Counted from the first letter of the stretch, positions 25,484-37,445 are shown. The stretch is DNA of 64,000 nucleotides from Afipia carboxidovorans OM5 (GCF_000218565.1 NC_015684.1:1612001-1676000), one strand, 5' to 3'. The notes: generated from the sequence alone by a model not told the origin. Numbers and translations are program-made.

Positions 25484-26176
25484 TCATATCGCTCCTTCGA
25501 GGCCGGATGCCGGTGCGTTGCCGCTCCATGAACGCCAGTTCGAGCGGGCCTCATCCGGCGCGGCTGATTCATACTCGTTGCAATCGAGGCGCAGATGCCG
25601 ATCGCCGAACGGCGCATCCACAAACGCACAATGGTGCGGCTGCACCGGATCGTCGTGCAGATGAGGGCGGAAGAAGCGGCAGCCGATGCACATGCGCTGG
25701 ACGGGGATGTCGCCGGCGTCCTGCAGCCCGCGGATGATCTTCACCAGCGAGCGGAGGAAGGCGGTCTGCTCGGCTTCGTCGAGCGTATCGAGCGCGCGCA
25801 GCAGGAAATCCGGCCAGCCGGCGACGCGGCCGGCGAGTTCTTCACCCCGCGCCGTCAACGTCACGGATACGGCCCGGCGATCGTCCTTGGCGTTCCGCCG
25901 CGTGACGAGTTTTTTCTGCACCAGGGCTTTGACGGCATCGCTCGCGGTCGGCGCGGTGACGCCAAGCGCCACGGCGATCTCGTCGAGACGCAGGCCGCGC
26001 TGCGCATTCTTGAGGATGACGATCGCCTGACCTTGGGTCGGGGTGAGGCGTTCGGGTCCCGCGTCGCGCCAGGCGCGGCTTTTGAGGGCGATGCCGATCT
26101 TGGCAAGCCCCGCGCCGACGCGCGCGGCAACCGGCTGGCTCGCAGTCTCGAAATCGAATGGTGGATGCTCGCCCAT
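25484..26176 (-). CDS. MarR-family regulator with C-terminal cysteine cluster
   Basis: A 230-residue regulator, longer than the usual 140-160. The winged helix lies at about 45-115 (LRLDEIAVALGVTAPTASDAVKALVQKKLVTRR). After the dimer helix a C-terminal extension contains Cys163-X2-Cys166, His172 and His174, His181-His182-Cys183 and Cys199, a pattern suited to zinc or an iron-sulphur centre. It probably senses redox state or a metal, and may control the AhpD-like gene. A clean palindrome lies right at its promoter (26195-26207), suggesting autoregulation. Confidence 0.85.
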   Translation of the reverse strand: MGEHPPFDFETASQPVAARVGAGLAKIGIALKSRAWRDAGPERLTPTQGQAIVILKNAQRGLRLDEIAVALGVTAPTASDAVKALVQKKLVTRRNAKDDRRAVSVTLTARGEELAGRVAGWPDFLLRALDTLDEAEQTAFLRSLVKIIRGLQDAGDIPVQRMCIGCRFFRPHLHDDPVQPHHCAFVDAPFGDRHLRLDCNEYESAAPDEARSNWRSWSGNAPASGLEGAI

Positions 26177-26194
26177 GCCGATGCTCCAGGATAG

Positions 26195-26207
26195 TTAGGA
26201 CTCCTAA
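26195..26207. promoter_or_regulatory. Putative MarR operator
   Basis: TTAGGACTCCTAA is a perfect 6-1-6 palindrome 19 bases before the marR start. The TTAGGA-N-TCCTAA form is a known type of MarR-family site, so autoregulation is likely. Confidence 0.6.
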
Positions 26208-26342
26208 TTGAGTCAAGAGAGCCGATTGTGAGGTGTGGCGGCACGTATCGATTATGGGAGCGGTGCTGCAGAGCAGGAAGGAGACCGCACGCGTGATCGT
26301 GGCGTGACTTGTTTCTACGCCGCGACGCTTGTTCGCGCTCAA

Positions 26343-26699
26343 TCAGGCCGAGGGCCGGCTGAACACGTAAGCGAGACCCGACAGCATCAGGATGGCAACG
26401 CCGGCCATCAGCAGCGGGCCGGGATTGCTTCCCGCCCAGAACGCGAGAAAGCCGATGCTCGTGCCGGCGAGCGCCATCAGTTTTGCCTTGCGGGGAATTG
26501 CGCCTCGCTCGCGCCAGTCGCGCAGCATCGGCCCGAAGCGAGGATGCGAGAGCAGCCAGTTTTCAAGCCGCGGGGACGAACGGGCAAAGCAGGCGGCCGC
26601 GAGGATGAGGAACGGTGTCGTCGGGAGCACAGGCAGAAACACGCCGATGAAACCCAGCGCGACGCATATGAGACCCAGAACAAGATAGACGCGACGCAT
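26343..26699 (-). CDS. DUF454 (YbaN-family) inner-membrane protein
   Basis: A 118-residue protein with hydrophobic helices at about 3-22, 26-40, 73-90 and 95-112. The family segments GVFLPVLPTTPFLILAAACF and SPRLENWLLSHPRFGPMLRDW are well kept. The function of YbaN-like proteins is unknown. It lies upstream of the MarR gene in the same direction, with 166 bases between. Confidence 0.85.
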   Translation of the reverse strand: MRRVYLVLGLICVALGFIGVFLPVLPTTPFLILAAACFARSSPRLENWLLSHPRFGPMLRDWRERGAIPRKAKLMALAGTSIGFLAFWAGSNPGPLLMAGVAILMLSGLAYVFSRPSA

Positions 26700-26978
26700 C
26701 GGATGCTGCCACCATGCAAGTTAACCCCGTGACCTCACCCGCAAGGATGCCACAGGGACGACGCTTCCTCAAAAGGCAATAGCTTCGAGGATTTCTAATC
26801 GTGCTGCATGCAGCGCTGGTGTCCTAACGCTTTGAGACAGGTCAATTAAATCGAATGTCAGTTGCAACGCTGCTGACGGCTTCCATGCCTTGTCCGGCTC
26901 CGATGCTCAGATAAGATGCATCTGAAATACTTTTTTATTGGCGGCGACGAAGCGCCTGTCATGCAAGGGAAAGAGAAC
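26700..26978. other. Intergenic region without a recognised gene
   Basis: About 280 bases between the DUF454 and cupin genes, AT-richer toward the right. It should hold both divergent promoters; no clear palindrome or coding frame was seen. Confidence 0.4.
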
Positions 26979-27443
26979 ATGCAAAAGATGATCAAGGTGT
27001 TGGCAGCGTCATTCGGATTCGCTGCGCTGCTTGCGATGCCGGGTGTTGCCGACGCGGAAAATCTGATCACGTTCGATGCGGCGGCGATCAACGCCTTGCC
27101 CGGCAAGACCACGCCGGACAAGTTAATTGTGCGGCCGTTCCTGCAGCCGGGTGGGGATACCACGTCGGCCCGTGTGTCGTTGCCGGCGAACAGCGATATC
27201 GCTCCGCATGCGCACCCTGCCGGGAAGGTGGCAATCGTTGTGGTCTTGTCGGGCGACTTCAAGATCGGCCTTGGCGACAAGTTCGATGAAGCGGGCCTGA
27301 AGACGGTTGCTCCGGGTGGCGTGATCGTTTTGCGCGATACCGATCCCAAGCATTTCGCCCGCACCGGGAACGGCCCGGTCGAATTGATGCTGGTGGCCGC
27401 GCCGAAGGCATCGGTCGCGCCGACGTGGCTCGGAACCAAATAG
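26979..27443 (+). CDS. Secreted cupin-domain protein
   Basis: About 154 residues. ATG 26979 follows GGGAAAGAG; ATG 26961 and 26916 are possible but poorer. A Sec signal peptide (MQKMIKVLAASFGFAALLAMPGVADA) is followed by a small cupin barrel with PHAHPAGKVAIVVVLSG, which provides two of the metal ligands, and a second motif around PGGVIVLRDTDPKHF. Such periplasmic cupins have no single known function. It stands alone, convergent to nothing and 112 bases upstream of dusA. Confidence 0.75.
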   Translation: MQKMIKVLAASFGFAALLAMPGVADAENLITFDAAAINALPGKTTPDKLIVRPFLQPGGDTTSARVSLPANSDIAPHAHPAGKVAIVVVLSGDFKIGLGDKFDEAGLKTVAPGGVIVLRDTDPKHFARTGNGPVELMLVAAPKASVAPTWLGTK

Positions 27444-27555
27444 CGGGACGCCCCGCCATACCCGGCTCTGGCAATCCGTTAGTGGTGCAGCGTTTGCCGG
27501 CCGGGGATGCGCAATCGCCCTTTACCGAGGGCGAGAGATTGGACAAATAGGGGGC

Positions 27556-28554
27556 ATGAACCACCCCTCGACCCCGATCTTTTCCGTCGCCCCGATGATG
27601 GATTGGACTGACCGGCATTGCCGTGTTTTCCATCGTGCGCTGACGCGTCGTGCGCTTCTCTACACCGAGATGGTGACGACCGGTGCGGTGATCCATGGCA
27701 GTCGCGAGCGGCTCCTCGGGTTCGATGCATGCGAACACCCAGTGGCGCTGCAACTGGGAGGCTCGAATCCGCGCGATCTCGCCGAGAGCGCGAAGATTGG
27801 CGAGGGCTTCGGCTACGACGAAATCAATCTCAATGTCGGTTGCCCGTCGGATCGCGTGCAGGATGGCCGCTTCGGTGCCTGCCTGATGGCCGAGCCGCAA
27901 CTCGTTGGCGAATGCGTTGTTGCCATGAAAGCGGCCGTGCGTGTGCCGGTCACGGTGAAATGCCGCATTGGCATTGATGATCAGGACCCGGAGCGCGCGC
28001 TCGACGATCTTGCACGCAGCGTGGTGACAGCAGGTGCTGATGCTTTGATCGTGCATGCGCGCAAGGCGTGGCTGCAGGGTCTGTCACCTAAAGAGAACCG
28101 CAACGTTCCGCCGCTCGATTACGATCGCGTCTATCGTCTGAAAGCGGCGATGCCGGATATGACGATCGCGATCAATGGCGGCATTGCGTCGATCGAAGAG
28201 GCACGGGGCCATTTGCAGCATGTCGACGGCGTGATGCTGGGGCGCGCTGCCTATCAGGAGCCGTGGCGGCTGCTCGCGGTTGATCCTGAGTTGTTCGACG
28301 CGCCGCCGCCGCATGCCTCGATGCATGAGGCGATCGAGACGCTGTTTCCTTATATCGAGAAAGAGCGGGCTCGCGGTACGCGGCTGCATTCGATCACCCG
28401 TCATATGGTCGGCGCGTTTCACGGTGTTGCCGGTGCGCGCGCGTTTCGCCGTGCGCTTGCGGAGACCTGTGTGAAGCCGGAGGCGGGGATCGATGAACTG
28501 CGTGCGGCGCTGCGGCTGGTCACGCCGGTCAGCGCTGCAAGCGTCGCGGCCTGA
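27556..28554 (+). CDS. dusA: tRNA-dihydrouridine(20/20a) synthase
   Basis: A 332-residue flavin enzyme that reduces uridine 20/20a in the tRNA D-loop. The FMN barrel begins SVAPMMDWTDRHCR, the catalytic cysteine is Cys96 in NLNVGCPSDRVQ, and VKCRIGIDD, VHARKAWLQGLSPKENR and INGGI follow in DusA order. KENR and the YEVPPLDY-like segment point to DusA, not DusB. Confidence 0.93.
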   Translation: MNHPSTPIFSVAPMMDWTDRHCRVFHRALTRRALLYTEMVTTGAVIHGSRERLLGFDACEHPVALQLGGSNPRDLAESAKIGEGFGYDEINLNVGCPSDRVQDGRFGACLMAEPQLVGECVVAMKAAVRVPVTVKCRIGIDDQDPERALDDLARSVVTAGADALIVHARKAWLQGLSPKENRNVPPLDYDRVYRLKAAMPDMTIAINGGIASIEEARGHLQHVDGVMLGRAAYQEPWRLLAVDPELFDAPPPHASMHEAIETLFPYIEKERARGTRLHSITRHMVGAFHGVAGARAFRRALAETCVKPEAGIDELRAALRLVTPVSAASVAA

Positions 28555-29070
28555 TTACGGATAACCGCGCAGAAGGAGTTTATCGGGCCGCACTTCCCAG
28601 CTCTCCAGCCGGTTGAGGAAGCTCATGCCCAACAGGTTGGTCTTGAGCCGCCCGCGCGGCACGACAAGCGCCGGCACTGACAACTCGACAAGCTTGCCGA
28701 TCGCAAGTCGCTCGAGCGTTACGCGCGCCGCACGCACGCGCCCGCCTGCGGTTTCCACATCGATGTCATAGCTTGCAAGATCGAGCGGCAGGCCGGCGGC
28801 CTTCGCGGCCTCATAGGTGAGGACGACGGATGTTGCGCCGGTATCGATCACCATCGGCGTTGCGACACCGTTGATCTTGGCGCGCAGCGAGAATTCGCCG
28901 CTGTGGGTGCGGGAGATCTCGACTGCGCGGGTGCTGGGGCGGGTATAGCGATTGACGACGTTCAGCGCGGTGCGTTTGGCGCTCTCGAACTCCTTAGGGT
29001 TCTGCACGGCGTAGATCGAGCCGGCAGTGCCGAGCAGCACGATGACGACTGTCAGAAACCGGATCACCAC
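28555..29070 (-). CDS. Retropepsin-like aspartic protease (TIGR02281 type)
   Basis: A 171-residue membrane-anchored protein. The start is GTG 29070. A single N-terminal helix (about 3-20) is followed by a clan AA protease fold with the active Asp76 in MVIDTGATSVVLT and a late LLGMSFLNRLESWEV segment. Only one DTG motif is present, so activity would need a dimer. The stop lies directly next to the dusA stop on the other strand. Confidence 0.85.
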   Translation of the reverse strand: MVIRFLTVVIVLLGTAGSIYAVQNPKEFESAKRTALNVVNRYTRPSTRAVEISRTHSGEFSLRAKINGVATPMVIDTGATSVVLTYEAAKAAGLPLDLASYDIDVETAGGRVRAARVTLERLAIGKLVELSVPALVVPRGRLKTNLLGMSFLNRLESWEVRPDKLLLRGYP

Positions 29071-29095
29071 GCACCTGCCATGATGCTGTCAGGGG

Positions 29096-29311
29096 TCAGC
29101 AGCAGACCTCGAGCCAGCGCACCAGCGCGGGCGACACTTTCATGCCGGCGTTGGTCATGCGCTGCACCAGCGTCGTCATAATGGTGGCTCGCTCCTCGGG
29201 TGTGAGGGTGGCCCAGTCTGAAATCTCCTGCCGCGTCCGACCGCAGCCTCGGCATAGCCCGGTCTCGTGGCTTATGACGCAGACAGCAATGCAGGGCGAC
29301 TCGTAGCTCAT
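29096..29311 (-). CDS. DUF1289 protein
   Basis: A 71-residue protein. ATG 29311 is preceded by AGGAGG; the frame continues upstream without a better start. The four-cysteine pattern SPCIAVC and TGLCRGCGRTRQEISDW is the DUF1289 signature and may bind zinc or iron-sulphur. Function is unknown. It sits just upstream of the retropepsin-like gene, 25 bases away, probably in one operon. Confidence 0.85.
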   Translation of the reverse strand: MSYESPCIAVCVISHETGLCRGCGRTRQEISDWATLTPEERATIMTTLVQRMTNAGMKVSPALVRWLEVCC

Positions 29312-29366
29312 GCCTCCTATAAAGAACCGCTGGTGCGTCAGCGCAAGCCGTGCCTTGTGCCATGGC

Positions 29367-30938
<1,572 letters not shown>

Positions 30939-31096
30939 CGACAAACATACTTCCCGGTACGCAACAGGCCACAACACCCGCCCATCTATTTCTGGCGGGA
31001 AATCATTAAGACAGGCCTTAAACTCAGGTTTAATCTGGTTAATGAAGCGTGAATTTTCGGGCGGGCCATGCGCTTTACCGCTGCCATGCGGCGGGA

Positions 31097-31792
31097 TCAG
31101 CCGCTTGTCGGCGAACGCTTGATGAGCTCAACCTTCCGCACCACGCCGACATCGTTCAGCCTTGCCTTGAAGTCGGCGATGTCTTCCGACGAGACCTTGT
31201 TGAGCAGCACCGCGATCTCGTCGCTGTCGTTATCGCCGTTGCGGTTTTCGACCACGAAGCGCTTGATCTGGCTTGTCCGCAGCGAGAGCGCCTGCCGCAG
31301 TTCGTCCGGCGTGAAGGTGCCGTGATCCACGGTGATCTTGAGGTGGGCGGTCTGGTTGCGGGCGCGGTAGGCCTCTTCCAGCGGCTTCACACCGGCAAGG
31401 ATGATGAGGATCACGATGGTCGAAGCGACCCCCGCGAAGTAGAGCCCGCCGCCGATCGCAAGCCCGATCGCCGCCACGGTCCAGATGCTCGCCGCCGTGG
31501 TGAGGCCTTTGACGATCTCGCCGCGGGCGAGGATCGAGCCGGCGCCAAGGAAGCCGATACCGGAGACGACCTGCGCCGCGACGCGGGACGGGTCGAGCAC
31601 GGTGTGCTCCTGGCCCAGCACGCCGGCGAAGCCATAGGCCGATACGACCATGATGAGGCAGGAGCCGACGCACACCAGCATGTGGGTGCGGATGCCCGCG
31701 GCCCAGAGCAGACGTTCGCGCTCGAAGCCCACCAGGCTGCCCAAGGCTGCGGCGACGGCCAGCCTGAGCAGAATCTCGACGTTGCTGATCAT
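31097..31792 (-). CDS. MgtC/SapB-family membrane protein
   Basis: A 231-residue protein with five hydrophobic helices in the first 140 residues, including the family marks GSLVGFERER, GIRTHMLVCVG and SGIGFLGAGSILARG. The C-terminal domain (about 145-231) has an ACT-like look. MgtC proteins help survival at low Mg2+ and influence phosphate uptake. It lies directly after the phosphate transporter gene in the same direction. Confidence 0.88.
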   Translation of the reverse strand: MISNVEILLRLAVAAALGSLVGFERERLLWAAGIRTHMLVCVGSCLIMVVSAYGFAGVLGQEHTVLDPSRVAAQVVSGIGFLGAGSILARGEIVKGLTTAASIWTVAAIGLAIGGGLYFAGVASTIVILIILAGVKPLEEAYRARNQTAHLKITVDHGTFTPDELRQALSLRTSQIKRFVVENRNGDNDSDEIAVLLNKVSSEDIADFKARLNDVGVVRKVELIKRSPTSG

Positions 31793-31822
31793 GACGCTCC
31801 CTTCTGCTTGAGGGGGGACCGC

Positions 31823-32827
31823 CTAATGAAAAATCGGAACGAGCCAGTAAGCAAGAGCGGCGACGAAGGCGGCGGCCGGAACGGTGATGATCCATGCAAC
31901 GACGATGGAGCTTGCGATGTTCCAGCGGACGGCCGCCAAACTCCGCGCCGAGCCGACACCGACGATGGCACCGGTAATGGTGTGGGTGGTGGAGACCGGG
32001 ACGCCGAGCGCGGTCGCGGAGAACAGCGTCAGCGCGCCGCCGGTCTCGGCGCAGAAGCCCTGCATGGGCGTGAGATGGGTGATGCGGCTGCCCATGGTGC
32101 GCACGATGCGCCACCCTCCCATCAGCGTGCCGAGCGCCATCGCCGCCTGACAGGACAGCACCACCCAAAATGGGACGTGGAAGTGGTCGCCGCCGTAGCC
32201 CTGCGAGTAGAGCAGGATCGCGATGATGCCCATGGTCTTCTGAGCGTCATTGCCGCCATGGCCCAGTGAGTAAAGCGAGGCCGAACCGAACTGCAGCACG
32301 CGGAAGGCGCTATCCACCATGTACGGGGTCGAGCGCGCTGAGCACCAGGCAACGATGACGACAAGAATGAGGGCGAGAACGAAGCCGATCAGCGGGGAAA
32401 GGAAAATCGCCAGAATGGTCTTGGTGAGACCCGACCATTCGAGCGCGACAAAGCCTGCCTTCGCGAGACCCGCACCGACGAGGCCGCCGATCAGCGCATG
32501 CGAACTCGAGGAGGGAATGCTTGCCCACCAGGTGATCAGATTCCAGACGATCGCGCCGACAAGGGCCGCGAAGATCACACGAGGATCGACGATGCCGGGA
32601 TCGATGATCCCGGTCCCGAGCGTTTCGGCGACATGCAGGCCGAAGAACAGGAAGGCGATGAAATTGAAGAAAGCGGCCCAGAGAACCGCATATTGCGGCC
32701 TCAGAACCCGCGTCGAGACGATGGTCGCAATCGAGTTCGCGGCGTCGTGAAGGCCGTTGAGAAAATCGAAAATGAGCGCGATGGCGATCAGGCCGATCAG
32801 CAGGTGGGGCGTGAGTGAGGCGGTCAC
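31823..32827 (-). CDS. PiT-family inorganic phosphate transporter
   Basis: A 334-residue transporter. The two inverted family signatures are visible: GLHDAANSIATIVSTR near residue 25 and GGNDAQKTMGI in the second half. Ten or so helices are predicted. It follows the DUF47 gene by 12 bases, the classic pair for low-affinity, proton-coupled phosphate (metal-phosphate) uptake. Confidence 0.93.
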   Translation of the reverse strand: MTASLTPHLLIGLIAIALIFDFLNGLHDAANSIATIVSTRVLRPQYAVLWAAFFNFIAFLFFGLHVAETLGTGIIDPGIVDPRVIFAALVGAIVWNLITWWASIPSSSSHALIGGLVGAGLAKAGFVALEWSGLTKTILAIFLSPLIGFVLALILVVIVAWCSARSTPYMVDSAFRVLQFGSASLYSLGHGGNDAQKTMGIIAILLYSQGYGGDHFHVPFWVVLSCQAAMALGTLMGGWRIVRTMGSRITHLTPMQGFCAETGGALTLFSATALGVPVSTTHTITGAIVGVGSARSLAAVRWNIASSIVVAWIITVPAAAFVAALAYWLVPIFH

Positions 32828-32839
32828 AAAGCTGTCCGT

Positions 32840-33487
32840 TCAGACCTGATCAATCACGATGCTGTTGATCTCGTTGGCGACGTCGTCGAAACGGTCGGCG
32901 ACCTTTTCGAGGTGGTCGTAGACTTCAGCGCCGACGATGTAGTCCATGGCATTGCCGTCGCGGTGCTTGAGGAACAGCTCCTTGAGGCCGAGATCGTGCA
33001 GGTCGTCAACCTTGCCTTCCAGCCGCGTCAATTCCTCGGTGATGGTCGAGAGGGTGGTGACGTTGGAGCCGATCGACTGCAGAAGAGGGATGGCGCGCAC
33101 CACGAGCTCGGCGCAATGCTCGATAATCGCGCCCATCTCCTGCATCGGCTGCTGGAATTCCCGCACCTCGAACAGCCGGACGGCCTTGGCGGTCTGCTGC
33201 ATCTGGTCGATCGCATCGTCCATCGAGGCAATCAGGTTCTTGATGTCGCCGCGGTCGAACGGGGTGATGAAAGAGCGGCGGATCGCCATCATCACTTCGC
33301 GGGTGATGTTGTCGGCCTCGTTCTCGTGCTGGCTGATCTTGTCGCAGTAGAAGTCGATCTGGGCACCGCCCCGCAGCATGCCCTGAAGGGCTTCGGCGCC
33401 GTCCACGAGAGTCCTGGAGTGTCTGGCAAATAACTCGAAGAACGAATGTTCTTTTGGCATCAATGCCTTAAGCCATTGCATGGACAC
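32840..33487 (-). CDS. DUF47 PhoU-like phosphate transport accessory protein
   Basis: A 215-residue helical protein of the DUF47/TIGR00153 family, related to PhoU. It has KISQHENEADNITREV and TPFDRGDIKNLIASMDDAID, the metal-binding type helices. It heads the DUF47-PiT-mgtC run and probably controls the transporter. Confidence 0.92.
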   Translation of the reverse strand: MSMQWLKALMPKEHSFFELFARHSRTLVDGAEALQGMLRGGAQIDFYCDKISQHENEADNITREVMMAIRRSFITPFDRGDIKNLIASMDDAIDQMQQTAKAVRLFEVREFQQPMQEMGAIIEHCAELVVRAIPLLQSIGSNVTTLSTITEELTRLEGKVDDLHDLGLKELFLKHRDGNAMDYIVGAEVYDHLEKVADRFDDVANEINSIVIDQV

Positions 33488-33734
33488 GCCTCTAGTTTTC
33501 GATCGCGTGAACCTTTTATGTCATTTTTGCTTTCAGGCGCAGAAATTTCCGCAGCCTCGGGCTTCATCCACCACTTTAAGCACCCTCGCGTGCGACCATA
33601 TTCCGGCTCCGGATCATTACGGGTGGTGGTGGTCGCCCCCGGAACACGGTGGTATGACGGTGCTGGCCGCACAGCGCCGGAGGGCCGGTGCGCGAAGACG
33701 GATTCCGTGAGGCCGGCTTGTCAGGAGACTCGAC

Positions 33735-34835
33735 GTGAGTGTGACTAAGGACGACGTTTTGAACAGCTTGGCGAAGATTCAGACCCCCGGGGGGGTCCCT
33801 CTCACCCTCGCAAAGGTCCTTTCCGAAATCACGGCGACCGACGGCAAAGTATTCTTCTCCATGACGGTGGACGCCGCAGAAGCCCGCGCCTGGGAGGGCA
33901 TCCGGGCGCAGGCGGAGGAGGCGGTTCGCGCCATTCCGGGCGTCAAAACCGCGCTAGTGGCACTGACGGCGGAGCGGCAGCCCGGATCGCCGTCCGGCAT
34001 CAAGCCGAGTGCCTCGCACCGGCACGGGGCGGGCGACTCGCCCATGGGCAAGCAGAAGGCCATTCCCGGCATCAAGGCGATCGTTGCGGTCGCTTCGGGC
34101 AAGGGCGGTGTCGGCAAGTCGACGACGGCCATCAACATTGCGCTCGGCCTGCGGGATCTCGGCTTCAAGATCGGGCTGCTGGATGCCGATATTTACGGTC
34201 CCTCGGTCCCGAGGCTGACCGGCGTCAAGGAGATGCCGAAGCTCACCGACGACAAGAAGATGATCCCGCTGCAGCGCTTCGGCCTGTCGCTGATGTCGAT
34301 CGGCTTCCTCGTGCAAGAAGAGACCGCGATGATCTGGCGCGGGCCGATGATCCAGTCGGCGGTCAAGCAGATGTTGCAGGATGTCGCTTGGGGAGAACTC
34401 GATGTGCTGGTGGTCGACATGCCGCCGGGGACGGGCGACGTCCAGCTTTCGCTCGCCCAGCATGTGCCGTTGGCAGGCGCGGTCATCGTTTCGACGCCGC
34501 AGGACCTCGCCTTGATCGACGCGCGGCGCGGAATCACGATGTTCAAGAAGGTCGATGTCCCGACCCTCGGCATTGTCGAGAACATGAGCTATTTCCTGTG
34601 CCCGCACTGCAATACGCGGTCGGACATCTTCGGCCATGGCGGTGCACGCCACGAGGCGGAGCGGCTCGGCGTGCCGTTCCTTGGGGAAATTCCGCTCCAT
34701 ATGTCGATTCGCGAGGGATCAGATGCGGGCCAGCCGGTGGTCGAGACCGACCCGACCGGTGCGCACGCGGAAATCTACCGCGCGATCGCCGACAAGATCA
34801 AAACCGGATTGCGCTTGCAGGCCGTGGTCGCCTGA
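33735..34835 (+). CDS. Mrp/ApbC-type iron-sulphur carrier ATPase
   Basis: A 366-residue protein. GTG 33735 follows AGGAG and is the only well-placed start. An N-terminal MIP18/DUF59 domain (about 1-80) is followed by a Gly/Ser/His linker and the P-loop domain with SGKGGVGKST (121-130). The cluster-binding motif is Cys289-X2-Cys292 in YFLCPHCNTRSDIFG. Members deliver 4Fe-4S clusters to target proteins. It stands alone between phosphate and TRAP genes. Confidence 0.93.
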   Translation: MSVTKDDVLNSLAKIQTPGGVPLTLAKVLSEITATDGKVFFSMTVDAAEARAWEGIRAQAEEAVRAIPGVKTALVALTAERQPGSPSGIKPSASHRHGAGDSPMGKQKAIPGIKAIVAVASGKGGVGKSTTAINIALGLRDLGFKIGLLDADIYGPSVPRLTGVKEMPKLTDDKKMIPLQRFGLSLMSIGFLVQEETAMIWRGPMIQSAVKQMLQDVAWGELDVLVVDMPPGTGDVQLSLAQHVPLAGAVIVSTPQDLALIDARRGITMFKKVDVPTLGIVENMSYFLCPHCNTRSDIFGHGGARHEAERLGVPFLGEIPLHMSIREGSDAGQPVVETDPTGAHAEIYRAIADKIKTGLRLQAVVA

Positions 34836-34976
34836 TCGTTGAATCTTACCCAAACGATCATGCGACCTTTGTTTAAGAAGTGCCGAGCCTCTTGTCGCGT
34901 TTTGAGCTTGAAAGTTCCGTGCTAGACGGAGACTTTAAGGCCGACTCGAAATGATGCCAATGGGAGGTACAGAGTA

Positions 34977-36065
<1,089 letters not shown>

Positions 36066-36096
36066 TCGCGGCGCTTCGAAGCGCATTCAAAAAGAC

Positions 36097-36128
36097 AACC
36101 CGGCCTCCATCGAGGCCGGGTTTTTTAT
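36097..36128 (+). terminator. Terminator between the two TRAP binding-protein genes
   Basis: AACCCGGCCTC-CATC-GAGGCCGGGTT followed by TTTTATTTG. Confidence 0.9.
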
Positions 36129-36254
36129 TTGTGTAATGAAGAATGCAACAACAATTCCGCTGCACTGCAGAATCTGAATCAAAGTTTTTGCGCTGGTCAT
36201 TCCATGCTAGAGCCCATTCTATAAAAGATTGGGAACATGATTGGGGGATGTCGG

Positions 36255-37340
36255 ATGAAGCGTCGTGAATTTCTGAAAGCGTCAGTGGCTGGTGCTGCGG
36301 GCACGGCTGTCGCTGCACCGGCGCTTGCGCAATCGATGCCCACGATCAAGTGGCGAATGACATCGAGCTTTCCGAAATCTCTCGATACGCTGTTCGGTGC
36401 CGGCCTGATGATGGCGAAGCAAGTCGCCGAAATGACCGATAACAAATTTCAGATCGAGGTGTTCGCTGCGGGTGAGCTCGTTCCCGGTTTGCAGGCGTTC
36501 GACACGGCCGCGAACGGCACGGTCGAGATGAGCCACAGTGTCGCTTACTACTATGTCGGAAAAGACCCGACCTTCGCGCTGTTCTCCTGTGTGCCATTCG
36601 GCCTCAATGCGCGGATGCAGAACTCCTGGTGGTATCAGGGCGGGGGCGATCAGCTCGGGAATGAGTTCTTCAAGAAATATGGCGTGATCGCGCATCCATG
36701 CGGCAACACCGGCACGCAGATGGGCGGCTGGTTTCGCAAGGAGATCAAGACGCTTGCCGATCTGCGCGGATTGAAGATGCGTATCGGCGGCATCGCGGGG
36801 CAGGTGATGGCAAAGCTCGGTGTCGTGCCGCAGCAGCTCGCCGGCAGCGATATCTATCCGTCGCTGGAGAAAGGCACCATCGACGCGGCCGAATGGGTCG
36901 GTCCCTATGACGACGAGAAGCTCGGCTTCCAGAAGGTGGCGCCGTTCTATTATTACCCGGGCTTCTGGGAAGGTGGCCCGATGATCCACGTCTTCACCAA
37001 TCTTGAGAAGTGGAATTCGCTGCCGAAGACCTATCAGGCGATCCTCGCCAATGCGTCCGCGAACGCCAACACCTATATGGCCGCGCGCTACGATCAGCAG
37101 AACCCCGAAGCGCTGAAGCGCCTTGTCGCGAACGGCACGTTGCTGCGTCCGTTCAGTGTTGAGATCATGGAGGCGGCCCACAAGGCGACCAAGGAGCTGT
37201 GGGACGAAATCTCTGCGAAGAACGCGACGTTCAAGAAGACGTTCGACGCGATGCATGCCTACCGCGGCAACGAATATCTGTGGTGGCAGGTTGCCGAGTT
37301 CACCTTCGACAACTTCCAGATCCGCTCGCGCCGTGGCTGA
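36255..37340 (+). CDS. TRAP transporter substrate-binding protein, Tat-exported (copy 2)
   Basis: A 361-residue paralogue of the preceding gene, alike over its whole length (RRxFLK Tat signal, NTGTQMGGWFRKEIK, AAEWVGPYDDEKLGF, YYYPGFWEGG). ATG 36255 follows a G-rich ribosome site. Differences are concentrated in the N-terminal lobe (for example CHTATYYY against SHSVAYYY), which could shift substrate choice. It has its own upstream region and terminator, so the two copies are regulated separately. It is convergent with the dctMQ genes. Confidence 0.9.
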   Translation: MKRREFLKASVAGAAGTAVAAPALAQSMPTIKWRMTSSFPKSLDTLFGAGLMMAKQVAEMTDNKFQIEVFAAGELVPGLQAFDTAANGTVEMSHSVAYYYVGKDPTFALFSCVPFGLNARMQNSWWYQGGGDQLGNEFFKKYGVIAHPCGNTGTQMGGWFRKEIKTLADLRGLKMRIGGIAGQVMAKLGVVPQQLAGSDIYPSLEKGTIDAAEWVGPYDDEKLGFQKVAPFYYYPGFWEGGPMIHVFTNLEKWNSLPKTYQAILANASANANTYMAARYDQQNPEALKRLVANGTLLRPFSVEIMEAAHKATKELWDEISAKNATFKKTFDAMHAYRGNEYLWWQVAEFTFDNFQIRSRRG

Positions 37341-37404
37341 CGCGAGAGAGGCGAAAGCTTCTCGCGCGCGCGCCTGCTTCGCCTGAAAAACCCTGTTCAA
37401 AGCA

Positions 37405-37439
37405 AAAGACCCGGCTCGTGAGAGCCGGGTCTTTGTTTT
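37405..37439. terminator. Bidirectional terminator between TRAP copy 2 and dctM
   Basis: AAAGACCCGGCTC-GTGA-GAGCCGGGTCTTT followed by GTTTTG. The 13-bp stem can serve both strands and ends six bases before the dctM stop. Confidence 0.9.
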
Positions 37440-37445
37440 GGAGTG

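Noticed and set aside
33781..33800. Run of C and G (CCCCCGGGGGGG) near the start of mrp
   Set aside because: It looked like a possible phase-variable tract, but it is short, mixed and within a conserved frame that reads through normally.
34950..34957. ATGCCAA half-site before the first TRAP binding protein
   Set aside because: No partner arm at the required five-base spacing, and it lies beside the ribosome site. A chance match is likely.
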